Made by a program: the position numbers and the translations under genes. DNA of 64,000 bases from Pseudomethylobacillus aquaticus. Lineage in GTDB: Bacteria; Pseudomonadota; Gammaproteobacteria; Burkholderiales; Methylophilaceae. Positions 9,109 to 17,035 of this stretch are shown here, piece by piece (position 1 is the stretch's first letter; each line of letters begins with the position of its first letter). The notes under the pieces were generated by a model that did no database searches, was not told the origin of the DNA, and saw only the letters and a program-made list of their open reading frames with translations. Location of the stretch: positions 310,001 through 374,000 of the forward strand of contig NZ_RJVP01000001.1 in the NCBI RefSeq assembly GCF_003730115.1. Reading direction: 5' to 3'.

Positions 9109-9663
9109 TCAAGGGATAACCTCCTCCTCGGCATGCGCTTCCAGCCATGCCAGCTGTCGCCAGGGGAATTGCTGGGCATAAGCCTGCTGGAACTGCGCCG
9201 CCTGCAAGCTGCCGATCGGCCAGTCACTGCGCTGCAACTGCAACACCCTGGGGTTGCAGAGCAGCGCCCGCGAGATCCAGATCTTGGCACGCTCGGTCGC
9301 TGACACCTGTTCCGGGAAGCTGTGTGCCAGTGAGGGCCAGTCTATAGGCGCGCCACAGCGCATGAACAGCTGGTCCAGCTGCTGTATAGCGACCGGGTTG
9401 GGAGGCGCATGACCTAAATGCGTGGCGATGAAAAGATTGTCCAGCAAGGACAGGTCGAACATCAGGCCGGGGCGCGCCAGGATGGTGTGTGCGTTCACAG
9501 GCCGCCCCGCGAGCAAGGAGAACGTTTCGGCATCAGGGCGTGGTGGGTCGTGCAGGAACACAGATGGCAATGAGCAGGCCCATAAGCAGGCCAACAAGTA
9601 GTGCCTGGCTGGATGAGCACGCAGGTGCGCGCTCCCCGGCTGGCTGGATACGGTAACAAGCAA
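9109..9663 (-). CDS. Degenerate ABC-type ATPase subunit, probably non-catalytic; 5' end uncertain
   Basis: 184 residues that follow the layout of an MlaF-type ATPase, with the catalytic motifs lost. The Walker A region reads SSQPGSAHL (no Gly-Lys-Ser/Thr). The Q-loop area reads GLMFDLSLLDNL, the signature region reads QVSATERAKIWISRALL, and the Walker B position reads VLQLQRSD in place of hhhhDE. The frame opens only with TTG at 9663. A much better start (ATG at 9671 with GGGGGAG about 7 bases upstream) is in another frame whose residues TCVLIQPG resemble the strand before a P-loop. A one-base shift near 9605 would join the two, so a frameshift or sequencing error is possible. It is the first gene of the cluster, upstream of the MCE gene. 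Confidence 0.5.
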   Translation of the reverse strand: MLVTVSSQPGSAHLRAHPARHYLLACLWACSLPSVFLHDPPRPDAETFSLLAGRPVNAHTILARPGLMFDLSLLDNLFIATHLGHAPPNPVAIQQLDQLFMRCGAPIDWPSLAHSFPEQVSATERAKIWISRALLCNPRVLQLQRSDWPIGSLQAAQFQQAYAQQFPWRQLAWLEAHAEEEVIP

Positions 9664-10039
9664 CCCTTCATTTCCAGCTCCCCCACTGAAAAGAAAGCAT
9701 CTCTACGCGATATCAGGGGCGTAGGCCGCCTGCTCGCCATGCTGTTGTGCTACACCAACAATCTCATTGTTATCGGCAAAGCCGGGCGTCCCGCTCTGCC
9801 TGTCCCCCTGCTGGCCCGGCGATCACTGCCGCCTTGAGATGGCAACATCAGGATGACAAACCCGATAGTAACCCTGTTTTCTGCCAGCTTCCAGCGATGC
9901 GTGCAGGCGGCACAAGCCACCACCAGCCTATACTTGCTTTGTTTGCAGGAACAGCGTCATCCCAGAAACCTGCGCAGTACACTAGAATGCCGCTTGGACT
10001 TCACCTCTCAACACCTCCATGCAACGAAAGTGAGTTTTT
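9664..10039. other. Divergent intergenic region
   Basis: 376 bp between the minus-strand MCE/caspase cluster and the plus-strand DUF808 gene. It should hold both promoters. I see no convincing -10/-35 pair, repeat or RNA gene. The open frames across it are short, lack ribosome binding sites and resemble nothing I know, apart from the first bases of the alternative start for the ATPase-like gene (ATG at 9671). Confidence 0.4.
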
Positions 10040-10912
10040 ATGGCCGTTGGTATCCTCGCCATCCTCGATGACATCGCCACCATTCTGGACGATGTCGCCA
10101 CGCAAGCCGCTGCACCATTGAAAAAGACCGCAGGCATCATAGGCGACGATCTCGCCGTGAATGCCAACACCGTCAATGGCATCGCCTCGGAGCGCGAATG
10201 GCCGGTGGTGCTGTCCATCTTCCTGGGCTCGCTGGCCAACAAGATCGTGCTGGCGCCACTGATCGTGCTCATGAGTGTCTACCTGCCCTGGCTGATCACC
10301 CCCTTGCTGATACTGGGCGGCATCTACCTTTGCTACGAAGGCGGTGAAAAACTGTTCCACCGCAAGAGCAAAGAAGATAGGAACCATGAGGCGGACCTGA
10401 AAGTCGCGTTCCAGTTATCGGCGGATGACATGCTGAAGGTGGAACGCACCCGCATCCGCAGTGCCATCATGACCGACATCATCCTCAGCTTCGAGATCCT
10501 GATGATCATGCTGTCTGCATTGGGCGACATGGACGCGATGACTAAATTCTTCTACCTGCTGGGATTGGGCGTGCTGGTCACCGTGCTGATCTACGGCTTT
10601 GTGTATGGCCTGCTGCGCATGGACGACCTGGGGGCAAAGCTGGTGCAGGCAGCGGGCTGCATCCGCCAACGCATAGGCGGCTGGCTATTGAAAGCCATGC
10701 CCTGGACGATGCGCCTGCTGGGCATCGTCGGCGCTGCTGCCATGTTCGCGGTGGGGGGCGGGCTGATCAGCCATAACATCGAAATCGTTCACGAGCTTCT
10801 AGCAAAAGCGCATGCCTGGAACATCCCTGCCATGCTGACAGAAGCGGTGTTCGGTGTGATGGTGGGTGGGGTGATGGTGGTGCTGATGAAGCTTAAGAAC
10901 TTAACGCGTTAA
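10040..10912 (+). CDS. DUF808 (YedI-type) inner-membrane protein
   Basis: 290 residues. The opening (GILAILDDIATILDDVATQA) and the later GIIGDDLAVNANTVNGIASE are hallmarks of the DUF808/YedI family. Four to six hydrophobic segments follow (about 60-100, 135-185, 215-240, 265-285), so it is an integral membrane protein of unknown function. Length is normal for the family. The start ATG at 10040 has only a weak site (GTGAG). It appears to be a single-gene unit: divergent from the MCE cluster and 189 bp before vapB. After the stop a possible hairpin (GCAGGGA...TCCCTGC, 10932-10956) lacks a T-run. Confidence 0.85.
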   Translation: MAVGILAILDDIATILDDVATQAAAPLKKTAGIIGDDLAVNANTVNGIASEREWPVVLSIFLGSLANKIVLAPLIVLMSVYLPWLITPLLILGGIYLCYEGGEKLFHRKSKEDRNHEADLKVAFQLSADDMLKVERTRIRSAIMTDIILSFEILMIMLSALGDMDAMTKFFYLLGLGVLVTVLIYGFVYGLLRMDDLGAKLVQAAGCIRQRIGGWLLKAMPWTMRLLGIVGAAAMFAVGGGLISHNIEIVHELLAKAHAWNIPAMLTEAVFGVMVGGVMVVLMKLKNLTR

Positions 10913-11057
10913 TCATGATAGCTTAACTGCCAGACTGCAGGGATTGTTGGCCCTTCCCTGCTCGCGGACTCAAAAACTGGCCGGACTCAAAGACCGACCC
11001 TGACAATGTGATAGTGGAGCCGCATGCTCGAGCATATCACTTAGCAATAGCATCATT

Positions 11058-11079
11058 ATTGGCATAAAATGATGCCAAT
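11058..11079. promoter_or_regulatory. Inverted repeat upstream of vapB, likely antitoxin operator
   Basis: The arms ATTGGCAT (11058-11065) and ATGCCAAT (11072-11079) are perfect complements with a 6-bp spacer, 22 bp before the vapB start. An overlapping alternative pairing (GCATCATT with AATGATGC, 11050-11075) also exists, and a 12-bp perfect palindrome ATGCTCGAGCAT lies at 11024-11035. VapBC complexes normally repress their own operon through such palindromes; the assignment is by position and symmetry only. Confidence 0.5.
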
Positions 11080-11101
11080 TTCGATGCGCAAAGGACCAGG
11101 C

Positions 11102-11299
11102 ATGCGTACAACGTTAACCATTGATGATGATTTGTTGGCTGAAGCGGTTCAGTTAAGCGGGATCAGCGAAAAGTCTGCTGTGTTACGCGAGGGATTAAAA
11201 GCCTTGATCGAACGCGAGAGTGCCAAGCGGCTGGCGCGCCTGGGCGGCTCCGAACCCGAGTTGACAGCCCCTGCGCGTCGCCAGCGTGATGCTGCGTGA
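11102..11299 (+). CDS. vapB: VapB-type antitoxin
   Basis: 65 residues. The first part (MRTTLTIDDDLLAEAVQLSG) is a ribbon-helix-helix DNA-binding segment of the VapB/type II antitoxin family; SEKSAVLREGLKALIERES completes it. The C-terminal tail (about 45-65) would wrap and block the toxin. I chose ATG at 11102 over the ATG at 11069 because AAAGGA lies about 8 bases upstream and the domain begins exactly there. Its stop overlaps the vapC GTG start by 4 bases (GTGA), the usual coupling in this class. The palindromes upstream fit autoregulation. Confidence 0.85.
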   Translation: MRTTLTIDDDLLAEAVQLSGISEKSAVLREGLKALIERESAKRLARLGGSEPELTAPARRQRDAA

Positions 11300-11670
11300 A
11301 CGTTCTGGCAGATACCTCAGTTTGGGTTGACCATCTGCGCGACGGCGATGCCGAGCTGGCTGTTCTGCTGCAGGCAGGGCGTGTGTGCTGTCACCCGATG
11401 ATTTTGGGCGAACTGGCTTGTGGCAACTTGAAGAACCGTCATGAAGTACTTGGTCTGTTACGCAATCTCACTTCAGCCACCGAAGCCAAACATGAGGAAG
11501 TGTTGCAGCTGATTGAGCGTTACAGCTTGATGGGTAAAGGCATAAGCCTTGTGGATGTGCATTTGCTGGCGGCTTGCATGCTGACAGCCGAGACCAGGCT
11601 GTGGACTCGGGACAGGCGCCTGGCGAGTATTGCGCAAGCAATGGATTTGGGATTTATCGCGGCGCATTGA
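11296..11670 (+). CDS. vapC: VapC-type PIN-domain ribonuclease toxin
   Basis: 124 residues, a full-length PIN domain. The acidic metal-binding residues are all present: Asp in LADTSVWVDH, Glu in LGELACGN, Asp in SLVDVHLLAAC and Asp in WTRDRRL. VapC toxins cut tRNA or rRNA when free of VapB. The start is GTG at 11296 overlapping the vapB stop. The gene ends 27 bp from the 3' end of tRNA-Ser, which is encoded on the opposite strand; toxin-antitoxin pairs are often found beside tRNA genes. No att-like duplication of the tRNA end was seen. Confidence 0.9.
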   Translation: MNVLADTSVWVDHLRDGDAELAVLLQAGRVCCHPMILGELACGNLKNRHEVLGLLRNLTSATEAKHEEVLQLIERYSLMGKGISLVDVHLLAACMLTAETRLWTRDRRLASIAQAMDLGFIAAH

Positions 11671-11696
11671 GTTGGATATATGCGCCTGAACGTTGC

Positions 11697-11784
11697 TGGC
11701 GGAAGCTCAGGGATTCGAACCCTGGATACCTTGCGGTATGCTAGTTTTCAAGACTAGTGCAATCGACCACTCTGCCAAGCTTCC
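11697..11784 (-). tRNA. tRNA-Ser (anticodon TGA)
   Basis: On the minus strand the sequence begins GGAAGCTTGGCAGAGTGG and ends with a T-arm GGTTCGAATCC and AGCTTCC pairing with the 5' GGAAGCT. A G discriminator and an encoded CCA (11697-11699) follow. The anticodon loop reads CTTGAAA, anticodon TGA. The long variable arm (CATACCGCAAGGTAT) is the class II feature expected for serine. Length is 88 nt including CCA. Confidence 0.97.
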
Positions 11785-11941
11785 GTGTTGCTAACGACAA
11801 CTAACTTGAGTGATTCATACCACTCAGTCTTATTTCTTGCTAAATCAAGATCTCGACGATTTTCTCTTGCTACTGCCGAGTGGCAATCTCTCGACAGCGT
11901 CAAAAGGACGCGCATTCTATCATTTGCGCGTCAATATCGCA

Positions 11942-12475
11942 TCAATCGTCCTCGACGATCATGCCCGGGAACAGCACATCGGTGAAACCGAAGCGACTGA
12001 GATCACGGATGCGCATCGGGTAGAGGACACCCTCCAGGTGGTCGCACTCGTGTTGCACCACGCGCGCGTGAAAACCACTCACCAGCCGGTCGATGGGCTT
12101 ACCGTACTGGTCGAAGCCGGTGTAATGCAGGCGCGTGTAGCGCGGCACCACGCCACGCATGCCAGGCACGGATAAGCAACCTTCCCAGCCCTCTTCCATC
12201 AGCTCGCCCACCGGGTTCAGCACCGGGTTGATCAGCACGGTGTAAGGCACTTGTTCGGCATCCGGGTAGCGCGGGTTGGAACCCACGCCAAAGATCACCA
12301 CGCGCAGGCTGACGCCGATCTGCGGGGCGGCGATGCCTGCCCCGTTCATGTGCGCCATGGTGTCCTGCATGTCCTGGATCAGCGCGTGCAGCTCTGGCGT
12401 GTCGTACTTGGCCACCGGGGCGGCTTTCTGCAGCAGCACCGGATCGCCCATGCGTAATACCTCTCTAATCGCCAT
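11942..12475 (-). CDS. def: Peptide deformylase
   Basis: 177 residues; removes the N-formyl group from nascent proteins in the cytoplasm. All three family motifs are present: [10 protein letters not shown] (about residues 45-54), EGCLSVPG (about 97-104, with the metal-ligand Cys) and QHECDHLEG (about 139-147, with two His ligands and the catalytic Glu). It overlaps the end of the phosphorylase gene by 11 bases on the same strand, so the two are co-transcribed. It is not followed by fmt here, unlike the common def-fmt order, so this may be a second deformylase or a relocated gene. Confidence 0.95.
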   Translation of the reverse strand: MAIREVLRMGDPVLLQKAAPVAKYDTPELHALIQDMQDTMAHMNGAGIAAPQIGVSLRVVIFGVGSNPRYPDAEQVPYTVLINPVLNPVGELMEEGWEGCLSVPGMRGVVPRYTRLHYTGFDQYGKPIDRLVSGFHARVVQHECDHLEGVLYPMRIRDLSRFGFTDVLFPGMIVEDD

Positions 12476-13211
12476 GCATGGTCACCACGTGTTCGATCAA
12501 TGTGCGTACGCGTTGCATGGTGCCTTCCAGCACCACGCCCACGTCTTCGTAGCGGATGCCATGCTGGCTGCTGCCGCGGCCGGCGGCATGGTTGGCCACC
12601 GGGCACAGGGCGGCGTAGCTGATCTCCAGCTCACGCGCCAGCGCGGCTTCCGGCATGCCGGTCATACCCACCATGGTGGCTCCATCACGTTCCAGCCGGT
12701 TGATCTCGGCGGCAGTTTCCAGACGCGGACCCTGCACGCAGGCATAGGTGCCGCCCATCACCACCGGCTCGCCGAGCTTGCGCGCGGCCAACTGCACCAG
12801 ACGCCGCATGTTGGGGCAGTAAGGTTCGGTGAAATCGATGTGGCGTACCGGCAACTCCACGCCATCATGAAAACTGGTCTTGCGGCTGTGTGTGTAGTCG
12901 ATGATCTGGTCTGGCACCGCGATGCTGCCGGGTGCCAGGTCTGCGTGTATCCCCCCCACCGTGGCGATCGCCACGATGTTGCACACGCCTTCGCTGTGCA
13001 GCGCCCACAGGTTGGCACGGTAGTTCACGGCATGCGGCGGGATAGTATGGCCACTGCCATGACGTGCCAGGAACACCACGGGGCGACCACCCACCTCGCC
13101 AAAGGTCAGTGGTGCGGAAGGCTCGCCATACGGGGTGCGTATGATCTGCCTGCGTGTCACCACCAAGTTGGCCAATTGCGTGAGTCCGGTACCGCCTATG
13201 ATGCCCAGCAT
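12465..13211 (-). CDS. Methylthioadenosine/methylthioinosine phosphorylase family protein
   Basis: 248 residues of the PNP/MTAP phosphorylase family: GIIGGTGL at the N-terminus (phosphate binding), [22 protein letters not shown], and [17 protein letters not shown] plus [13 protein letters not shown] around residues 165-205. These enzymes release 5-methylthioribose 1-phosphate from a thio-nucleoside. The segment VANHAAGRG sits at the base-selecting loop, where adenosine-specific enzymes carry aspartates. This favours an MTIP-like (methylthioinosine) preference, but I cannot settle it. It could supply MtnA (33287-34396). The gene is followed directly by def. Confidence 0.75.
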   Translation of the reverse strand: MLGIIGGTGLTQLANLVVTRRQIIRTPYGEPSAPLTFGEVGGRPVVFLARHGSGHTIPPHAVNYRANLWALHSEGVCNIVAIATVGGIHADLAPGSIAVPDQIIDYTHSRKTSFHDGVELPVRHIDFTEPYCPNMRRLVQLAARKLGEPVVMGGTYACVQGPRLETAAEINRLERDGATMVGMTGMPEAALARELEISYAALCPVANHAAGRGSSQHGIRYEDVGVVLEGTMQRVRTLIEHVVTMHGD

Positions 13212-13222
13212 GAATCTTCCTT

Positions 13223-13258
13223 GAAAATACGCATGTTGATGAAAATACGCATGTTGAT
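13223..13258. repeat. 18-bp direct tandem repeat (two copies)
   Basis: GAAAATACGCATGTTGAT occurs twice in a row, immediately upstream of the phosphorylase gene start (minus strand). It sits where the promoter or leader of that gene should be. One of several short tandem duplications in the spacers of this window. Confidence 0.9.
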
Positions 13259-13468
13259 GTTAGCGAAACTCCAGCCCTGCGCCTGTTGGATGCCAGCGCA
13301 CTGTGAGTAGGACGAGAGTGTAGCGCGAGCGCCTGCCTGTGCCCAGTGCAGCACTGCACGGTGTGGCATTTTCACCATCCCCCGTCACGCCCCCAAAACG
13401 GCTACCATAGCCTGCAACAGGCGTCCGGCGGGCTTTATGACCGCGATTTATGGCATACTGCAAGCCTC

Positions 13469-14338
13469 ATGGAAGACCATCACACCCCCCAGCAGCAAAG
13501 CTTCACCCAGGCCATCAGTGCGCGCCTTGCACGCGATCATTACGAGAATTTCCCGGTGGCTTCCTTGCTGTTGCCACGCCGTTTGCGCGAACCGATCCAG
13601 CTGATCTACAGCTTTGCGCGTCAGGCGGATGACTTTGCCGACGAAGGCGATCTCAGCAACGAAGAGCGCCTGCAATTGCTGGATGGCTACCGCAACGAAC
13701 TGGACCGCATCAAGGCAGGCCGCGAACCACATACTGCCCTGTTCGTGGCGCTGGGCGAGACCATAGAACAGCATCAACTGCCCTTGCAGCCTTTCTATGA
13801 TCTGCTATCCGCCTTCAGTCAGGATGTCACCAAGCAGCGTTATGCTGATTTTGGTGAACTCATGTCGTATTGCCGCTGGTCTGCCAACCCGGTGGGACGC
13901 TTGTTGCTGCACCTGTATGGCGAGGCTACACCACGCAATATCGGCATGGCCGATGCTGTCTGTTCTTCATTGCAAATCATTAACTTCCTTCAGGATGTGA
14001 ATGTCGATTACAAGAAAGGCCGCATCTACCTGCCGCAGGATGAACTGAAGAAATATGGTATCCAGGAACAGCAGATCGCGGAGGGCACGGTCACACCACA
14101 GTGGCGCATGCTGATGGAGTTCCAGATCCTGCGTGCCACCCGTCTGCTGCAGTCTGGCGCCCCGCTGGGCATGGCCCTGCCCGGCCGTATCGGCCTGGAG
14201 ATGCGCACCATCATCGCGGGTGGTGAACGCATCCTGCACAAGCTGCACAAGACGCGTGGCGACATCTTCGCTGAGCGCCCTGTCCTGCAAACGCGTGACT
14301 GGGGTTATATGCTGTACCGCGCCATCCGCCGTAAATAA
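13469..14338 (+). CDS. hpnC: HpnC, presqualene diphosphate to hydroxysqualene synthase
   Basis: 289 residues of the trans-isoprenyl diphosphate synthase fold. Two aspartate-rich motifs are visible: QADDFADEGD (about residues 51-60) and LQDVNVDYKKGRIYLPQDEL (about 175-194). In the HpnCDE route HpnD makes presqualene diphosphate, HpnC converts it to hydroxysqualene and HpnE reduces that to squalene, the hopanoid precursor. HpnC is assigned by gene order and sequence type. The frame is open from 13346, but the family homology begins near the ATG at 13469. The next gene, hpnD, starts 1 bp after this stop. Confidence 0.9.
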   Translation: MEDHHTPQQQSFTQAISARLARDHYENFPVASLLLPRRLREPIQLIYSFARQADDFADEGDLSNEERLQLLDGYRNELDRIKAGREPHTALFVALGETIEQHQLPLQPFYDLLSAFSQDVTKQRYADFGELMSYCRWSANPVGRLLLHLYGEATPRNIGMADAVCSSLQIINFLQDVNVDYKKGRIYLPQDELKKYGIQEQQIAEGTVTPQWRMLMEFQILRATRLLQSGAPLGMALPGRIGLEMRTIIAGGERILHKLHKTRGDIFAERPVLQTRDWGYMLYRAIRRK

Positions 14339-14339
14339 C

Positions 14340-15176
14340 ATGACACCACAAGCCTATTGCCAGGAAAAAGCCGCTGCCAGCGGCTCCAGTTTCTATTACA
14401 GTTTTTTGTTCCTGCCCAAACCCAGGCGCGAAGCCATCACGGCACTGTATGCCTTCTGCCGCGAGGTGGATGACATCGCCGATGAGTGCAGCGACGCCGC
14501 TATCGCCGCCAACAAGCTGGCCTGGTGGCGCAGCGAGATCGCCAACCTCTATGCAGGCAAGCCGCAGCACCCGGTCAGCAAAGCCCTGCAGCCTGCCATC
14601 GCCAGCTATGGCCTGGCCGAGGAGCATTTGCAGGAGATCATCGATGGCATGGGCATGGATCTGGAGCAGAACCGTTATGCCGATTTCAAATCACTGCAGC
14701 TGTACTGCTACCGCGTGGCCAGTGTGGTGGGCCTGCTGTCGGTCGCCATCTTCGGTTACAGCAACCGCCAGACCCTGAAATATGCGCATGACCTGGGCAT
14801 GGCCTTCCAGCTGACCAATATCATCCGCGATGTGGGGGAAGATGCCCGTCGTGACCGCATCTACCTGCCGCAAGACGAACTGGCGCGTTTCGGTGTCAGC
14901 GAAGCGGATATCCTGCATGGCCGCCGCTCGGATGCGGTACGCGCGCTGCTTGAGTTCCAGATCGAACGCGCCGAGCACTATTACGACCGTGCCCTGCGCA
15001 ACCTGCCAGCCGAGGACCAGCATGCCCAGCGCACCGGCCTCATCATGACCGCCATCTACCGCACGCTGCTGCGCGAGATACGCAAGGACGGCGCGGATCA
15101 GGTGCTGAATGCCCGCATCTCACTGACCCCGTTGCGTAAGCTGTGGCTGGCCTGGACCACCTGGCTGCGTTACTGA
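14340..15176 (+). CDS. hpnD: HpnD, presqualene diphosphate synthase
   Basis: 278 residues, paralogous to HpnC. It begins with the HpnD-typical SSFYYSFLFLPKPRREAITA and FCREVDDIADECSD (first Asp-rich motif, about residues 40-53); the second is IIRDVGEDARRDRIYLPQDE (about 161-180). It condenses two farnesyl diphosphates to presqualene diphosphate at the membrane surface. I chose the ATG at 14340, one base after the hpnC stop; the open frame upstream lies inside hpnC. hpnE follows after 54 bp in the same direction. Confidence 0.92.
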   Translation: MTPQAYCQEKAAASGSSFYYSFLFLPKPRREAITALYAFCREVDDIADECSDAAIAANKLAWWRSEIANLYAGKPQHPVSKALQPAIASYGLAEEHLQEIIDGMGMDLEQNRYADFKSLQLYCYRVASVVGLLSVAIFGYSNRQTLKYAHDLGMAFQLTNIIRDVGEDARRDRIYLPQDELARFGVSEADILHGRRSDAVRALLEFQIERAEHYYDRALRNLPAEDQHAQRTGLIMTAIYRTLLREIRKDGADQVLNARISLTPLRKLWLAWTTWLRY

Positions 15177-15230
15177 TCAGCCCATTGCCGTGCCCGTCAC
15201 CATGCTGATCACCATGAACACCCCCCCTGC

Positions 15231-16565
15231 ATGAGCAAGCACCAGGACAGCATCGCCATCATAGGCGGCGGCTGTGCCGGGCTGACGGCGGCTTATCAGC
15301 TGGCGCAGCAAGGCGTGCCGGTCACGGTTTATGAAGCGGCCGCCCAGCTGGGTGGTCGTGCGCGCATGGTGCACTGGCAAGGTCTGGCGCTGGACAATGG
15401 TCAGCACATCCTGAGCGGGGCCTACAGCCACACCCTGCGCTTGCTCGCTGCCTTGAATGTGGATACCGACAGCGCGCTGCTGCGTCAGCCGCTGCAACTC
15501 AGCATCGCCGACCTGTCATTGCGCTGTCCTTCCTGGCTGCCAGCGCCATTCAACTTGTTGTATGGCGTGCTGGCTGCGCGCGGGTTGAGCTGGGCGTCGC
15601 GATTGGCGATACTCAGGCTGATGCGCCACCTGCAGCAACAGGGCTTCAAGCTGGAGACAGACCAGCCCCTGCTAGGCTGGCTGCAAGCGCAACATCAGCC
15701 CGCACAGTTGATCAACAAGCTGTGGGAGCCCTTGTGTCTGGCCATCATGAACACGCCCATCAGCATTGCCAGTGCGCAGGTGTTCGTGCATGTGTTGCGC
15801 GACTGCTTCAGTACATCTCCCCGCGCCAGCGACTTGCTGCTGCCACGTGTCGATCTGACGGCTTTATTGGCAGACCCGCTGGCGCATGCCATTGAAGCTG
15901 CCGGAGGCAAGGTACATCGTGCCCGCAAGGTGCTTCGCTTGCGGCGCGATCACGCCGGTCACTATGTGATCGGCACCGCACTGGGCGAGCAGCAGCATGC
16001 GCAGGTCATTATCGCTGTCGCCCCCTTCCATGTGCCGGAACTGCTTGCCGGGCTACCAGCGCTATCCGCCTGGTCCGGCCTGTGCGCGCAATTCGACTAT
16101 CAGCCCATCTATACGGTGTATCTGCAATACCCGGAAAGCACCGTGCTTGCCGAACCCATGCAGGGGCTGCTGGATGGCGATGGTCAGTGGGTGTTCGACC
16201 GTGGCCAGCTCTACGGTCAGGCCGGCTTGCTGGCGGTGGTGATCAGTGCCAGCGGGCCGCATCAACGCCGGAGCCAGCCAGATCTGGCGCTGGCGGTACA
16301 CCAGCAATTGCAGGAATTGCAGCCCGACCTGGCCGAGCCGCTGTGGAGCAAGGTGATCGCCGAGAAACGTGCCACCTACAGCTGCGTGCCCGGGCTGCAA
16401 GGTCCAGAGCCGCTGCCCGCACAGCATGGAGTGTTCCTTGCTGGGGATTATTGCGAGCCCGACTATCCTGCCACCATCGAAGCGGCCGTGCGTAGCGGCA
16501 TGCGCACTGCACAACAGTTGATGGCACAGCGCGTGCACCGTCAACATAATGGAGAACCGCTATGA
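15231..16565 (+). CDS. hpnE: HpnE, hydroxysqualene dehydroxylase (FAD-dependent)
   Basis: 444 residues of the amine-oxidase/phytoene-desaturase family. The N-terminal dinucleotide-binding motif IAIIGGGCAGLTAAYQLAQQ with the following VYEAAAQLGGRA shows FAD binding. The C-terminal VFLAGDYCEPDYPATIEAAV (about 411-430) is the second FAD contact with the family-typical ending. It reduces hydroxysqualene to squalene, completing hpnCDE. Its stop overlaps the start of the next membrane-protein gene by 4 bases (ATGA at 16562). Squalene-hopene cyclase is not in the window. Confidence 0.92.
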   Translation: MSKHQDSIAIIGGGCAGLTAAYQLAQQGVPVTVYEAAAQLGGRARMVHWQGLALDNGQHILSGAYSHTLRLLAALNVDTDSALLRQPLQLSIADLSLRCPSWLPAPFNLLYGVLAARGLSWASRLAILRLMRHLQQQGFKLETDQPLLGWLQAQHQPAQLINKLWEPLCLAIMNTPISIASAQVFVHVLRDCFSTSPRASDLLLPRVDLTALLADPLAHAIEAAGGKVHRARKVLRLRRDHAGHYVIGTALGEQQHAQVIIAVAPFHVPELLAGLPALSAWSGLCAQFDYQPIYTVYLQYPESTVLAEPMQGLLDGDGQWVFDRGQLYGQAGLLAVVISASGPHQRRSQPDLALAVHQQLQELQPDLAEPLWSKVIAEKRATYSCVPGLQGPEPLPAQHGVFLAGDYCEPDYPATIEAAVRSGMRTAQQLMAQRVHRQHNGEPL

Positions 16566-16957
16566 GTGCGTCCGTGATGGATTTCTTGCTGCACTGGGGC
16601 ATCATGAGCTTCAGCCTGTGGGTCGCCAGCCGACTGTTCAAGGGGCTGACCTTTGACAGCGGCCCGGCCCTGCTGGTATCCGCCCTGCTGCTTGGCTTTG
16701 TGAACGCGGTGCTGCGCCCGCTGTTGCTGTTGCTGACCTTTCCGCTCACCTTGTTGAGCTTTGGCCTGTTCGCACTGGTGATCAACGCGCTGATGCTGAT
16801 GCTGGTGGCCGCGCTGGTCAGTGGCTGCCGCGTGTCCGGCTTCTGGACCGCCTTCTTCGTCAGCATCTTCATCGCCGTGTTCAGCTTTGTGATCGAACTG
16901 CTGCTGCCCAGTCAGGGGGTGGCCATCATCCCCGCTGCCAATACCATCATGATATAA
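16562..16957 (+). CDS. Four-helix membrane protein of the YvlD/'phage holin family IV' type
   Basis: 131 residues with four hydrophobic segments (about 5-20, 30-60, 65-85, 98-115) and the family pattern FVNAVLRPLLLLLTFPLTLL, FGLFALVINALMLMLVA. Despite the family name, chromosomal members are not phage genes; function is unknown. It is translationally coupled to hpnE by a 4-base overlap, suggesting a link to hopanoid or membrane physiology, which is inference. The gene ends directly at the terminator that serves fabB from the other side. Confidence 0.75.
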   Translation: MSASVMDFLLHWGIMSFSLWVASRLFKGLTFDSGPALLVSALLLGFVNAVLRPLLLLLTFPLTLLSFGLFALVINALMLMLVAALVSGCRVSGFWTAFFVSIFIAVFSFVIELLLPSQGVAIIPAANTIMI

Positions 16958-16984
16958 AAAAACCGAAGACCCTCGGGCCTCCGG
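16956..16984 (-). terminator. Intrinsic terminator downstream of fabB
   Basis: On the minus strand CCGGAGGCC, a CGAG loop and GGTCTTCGG form a 9-bp stem (two G-U pairs), followed by a run of seven T. It lies about 50 bp after the fabB stop and closes the fabA-fabB unit. The stem could also slow plus-strand transcription from hpnE, but the T-run there is poor. Confidence 0.8.
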
Positions 16985-17035
16985 CTTTCCTGTTCGGCGC
17001 TCAATCTCAGCGCCACATCCTGTTACAAGATCCTG

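Noticed and set aside
11670-11784. Attachment site of an integrated element at tRNA-Ser
   Set aside because: No duplicate of the tRNA 3' end and no integrase in the neighbourhood; only an 8-base chance match near 10935.
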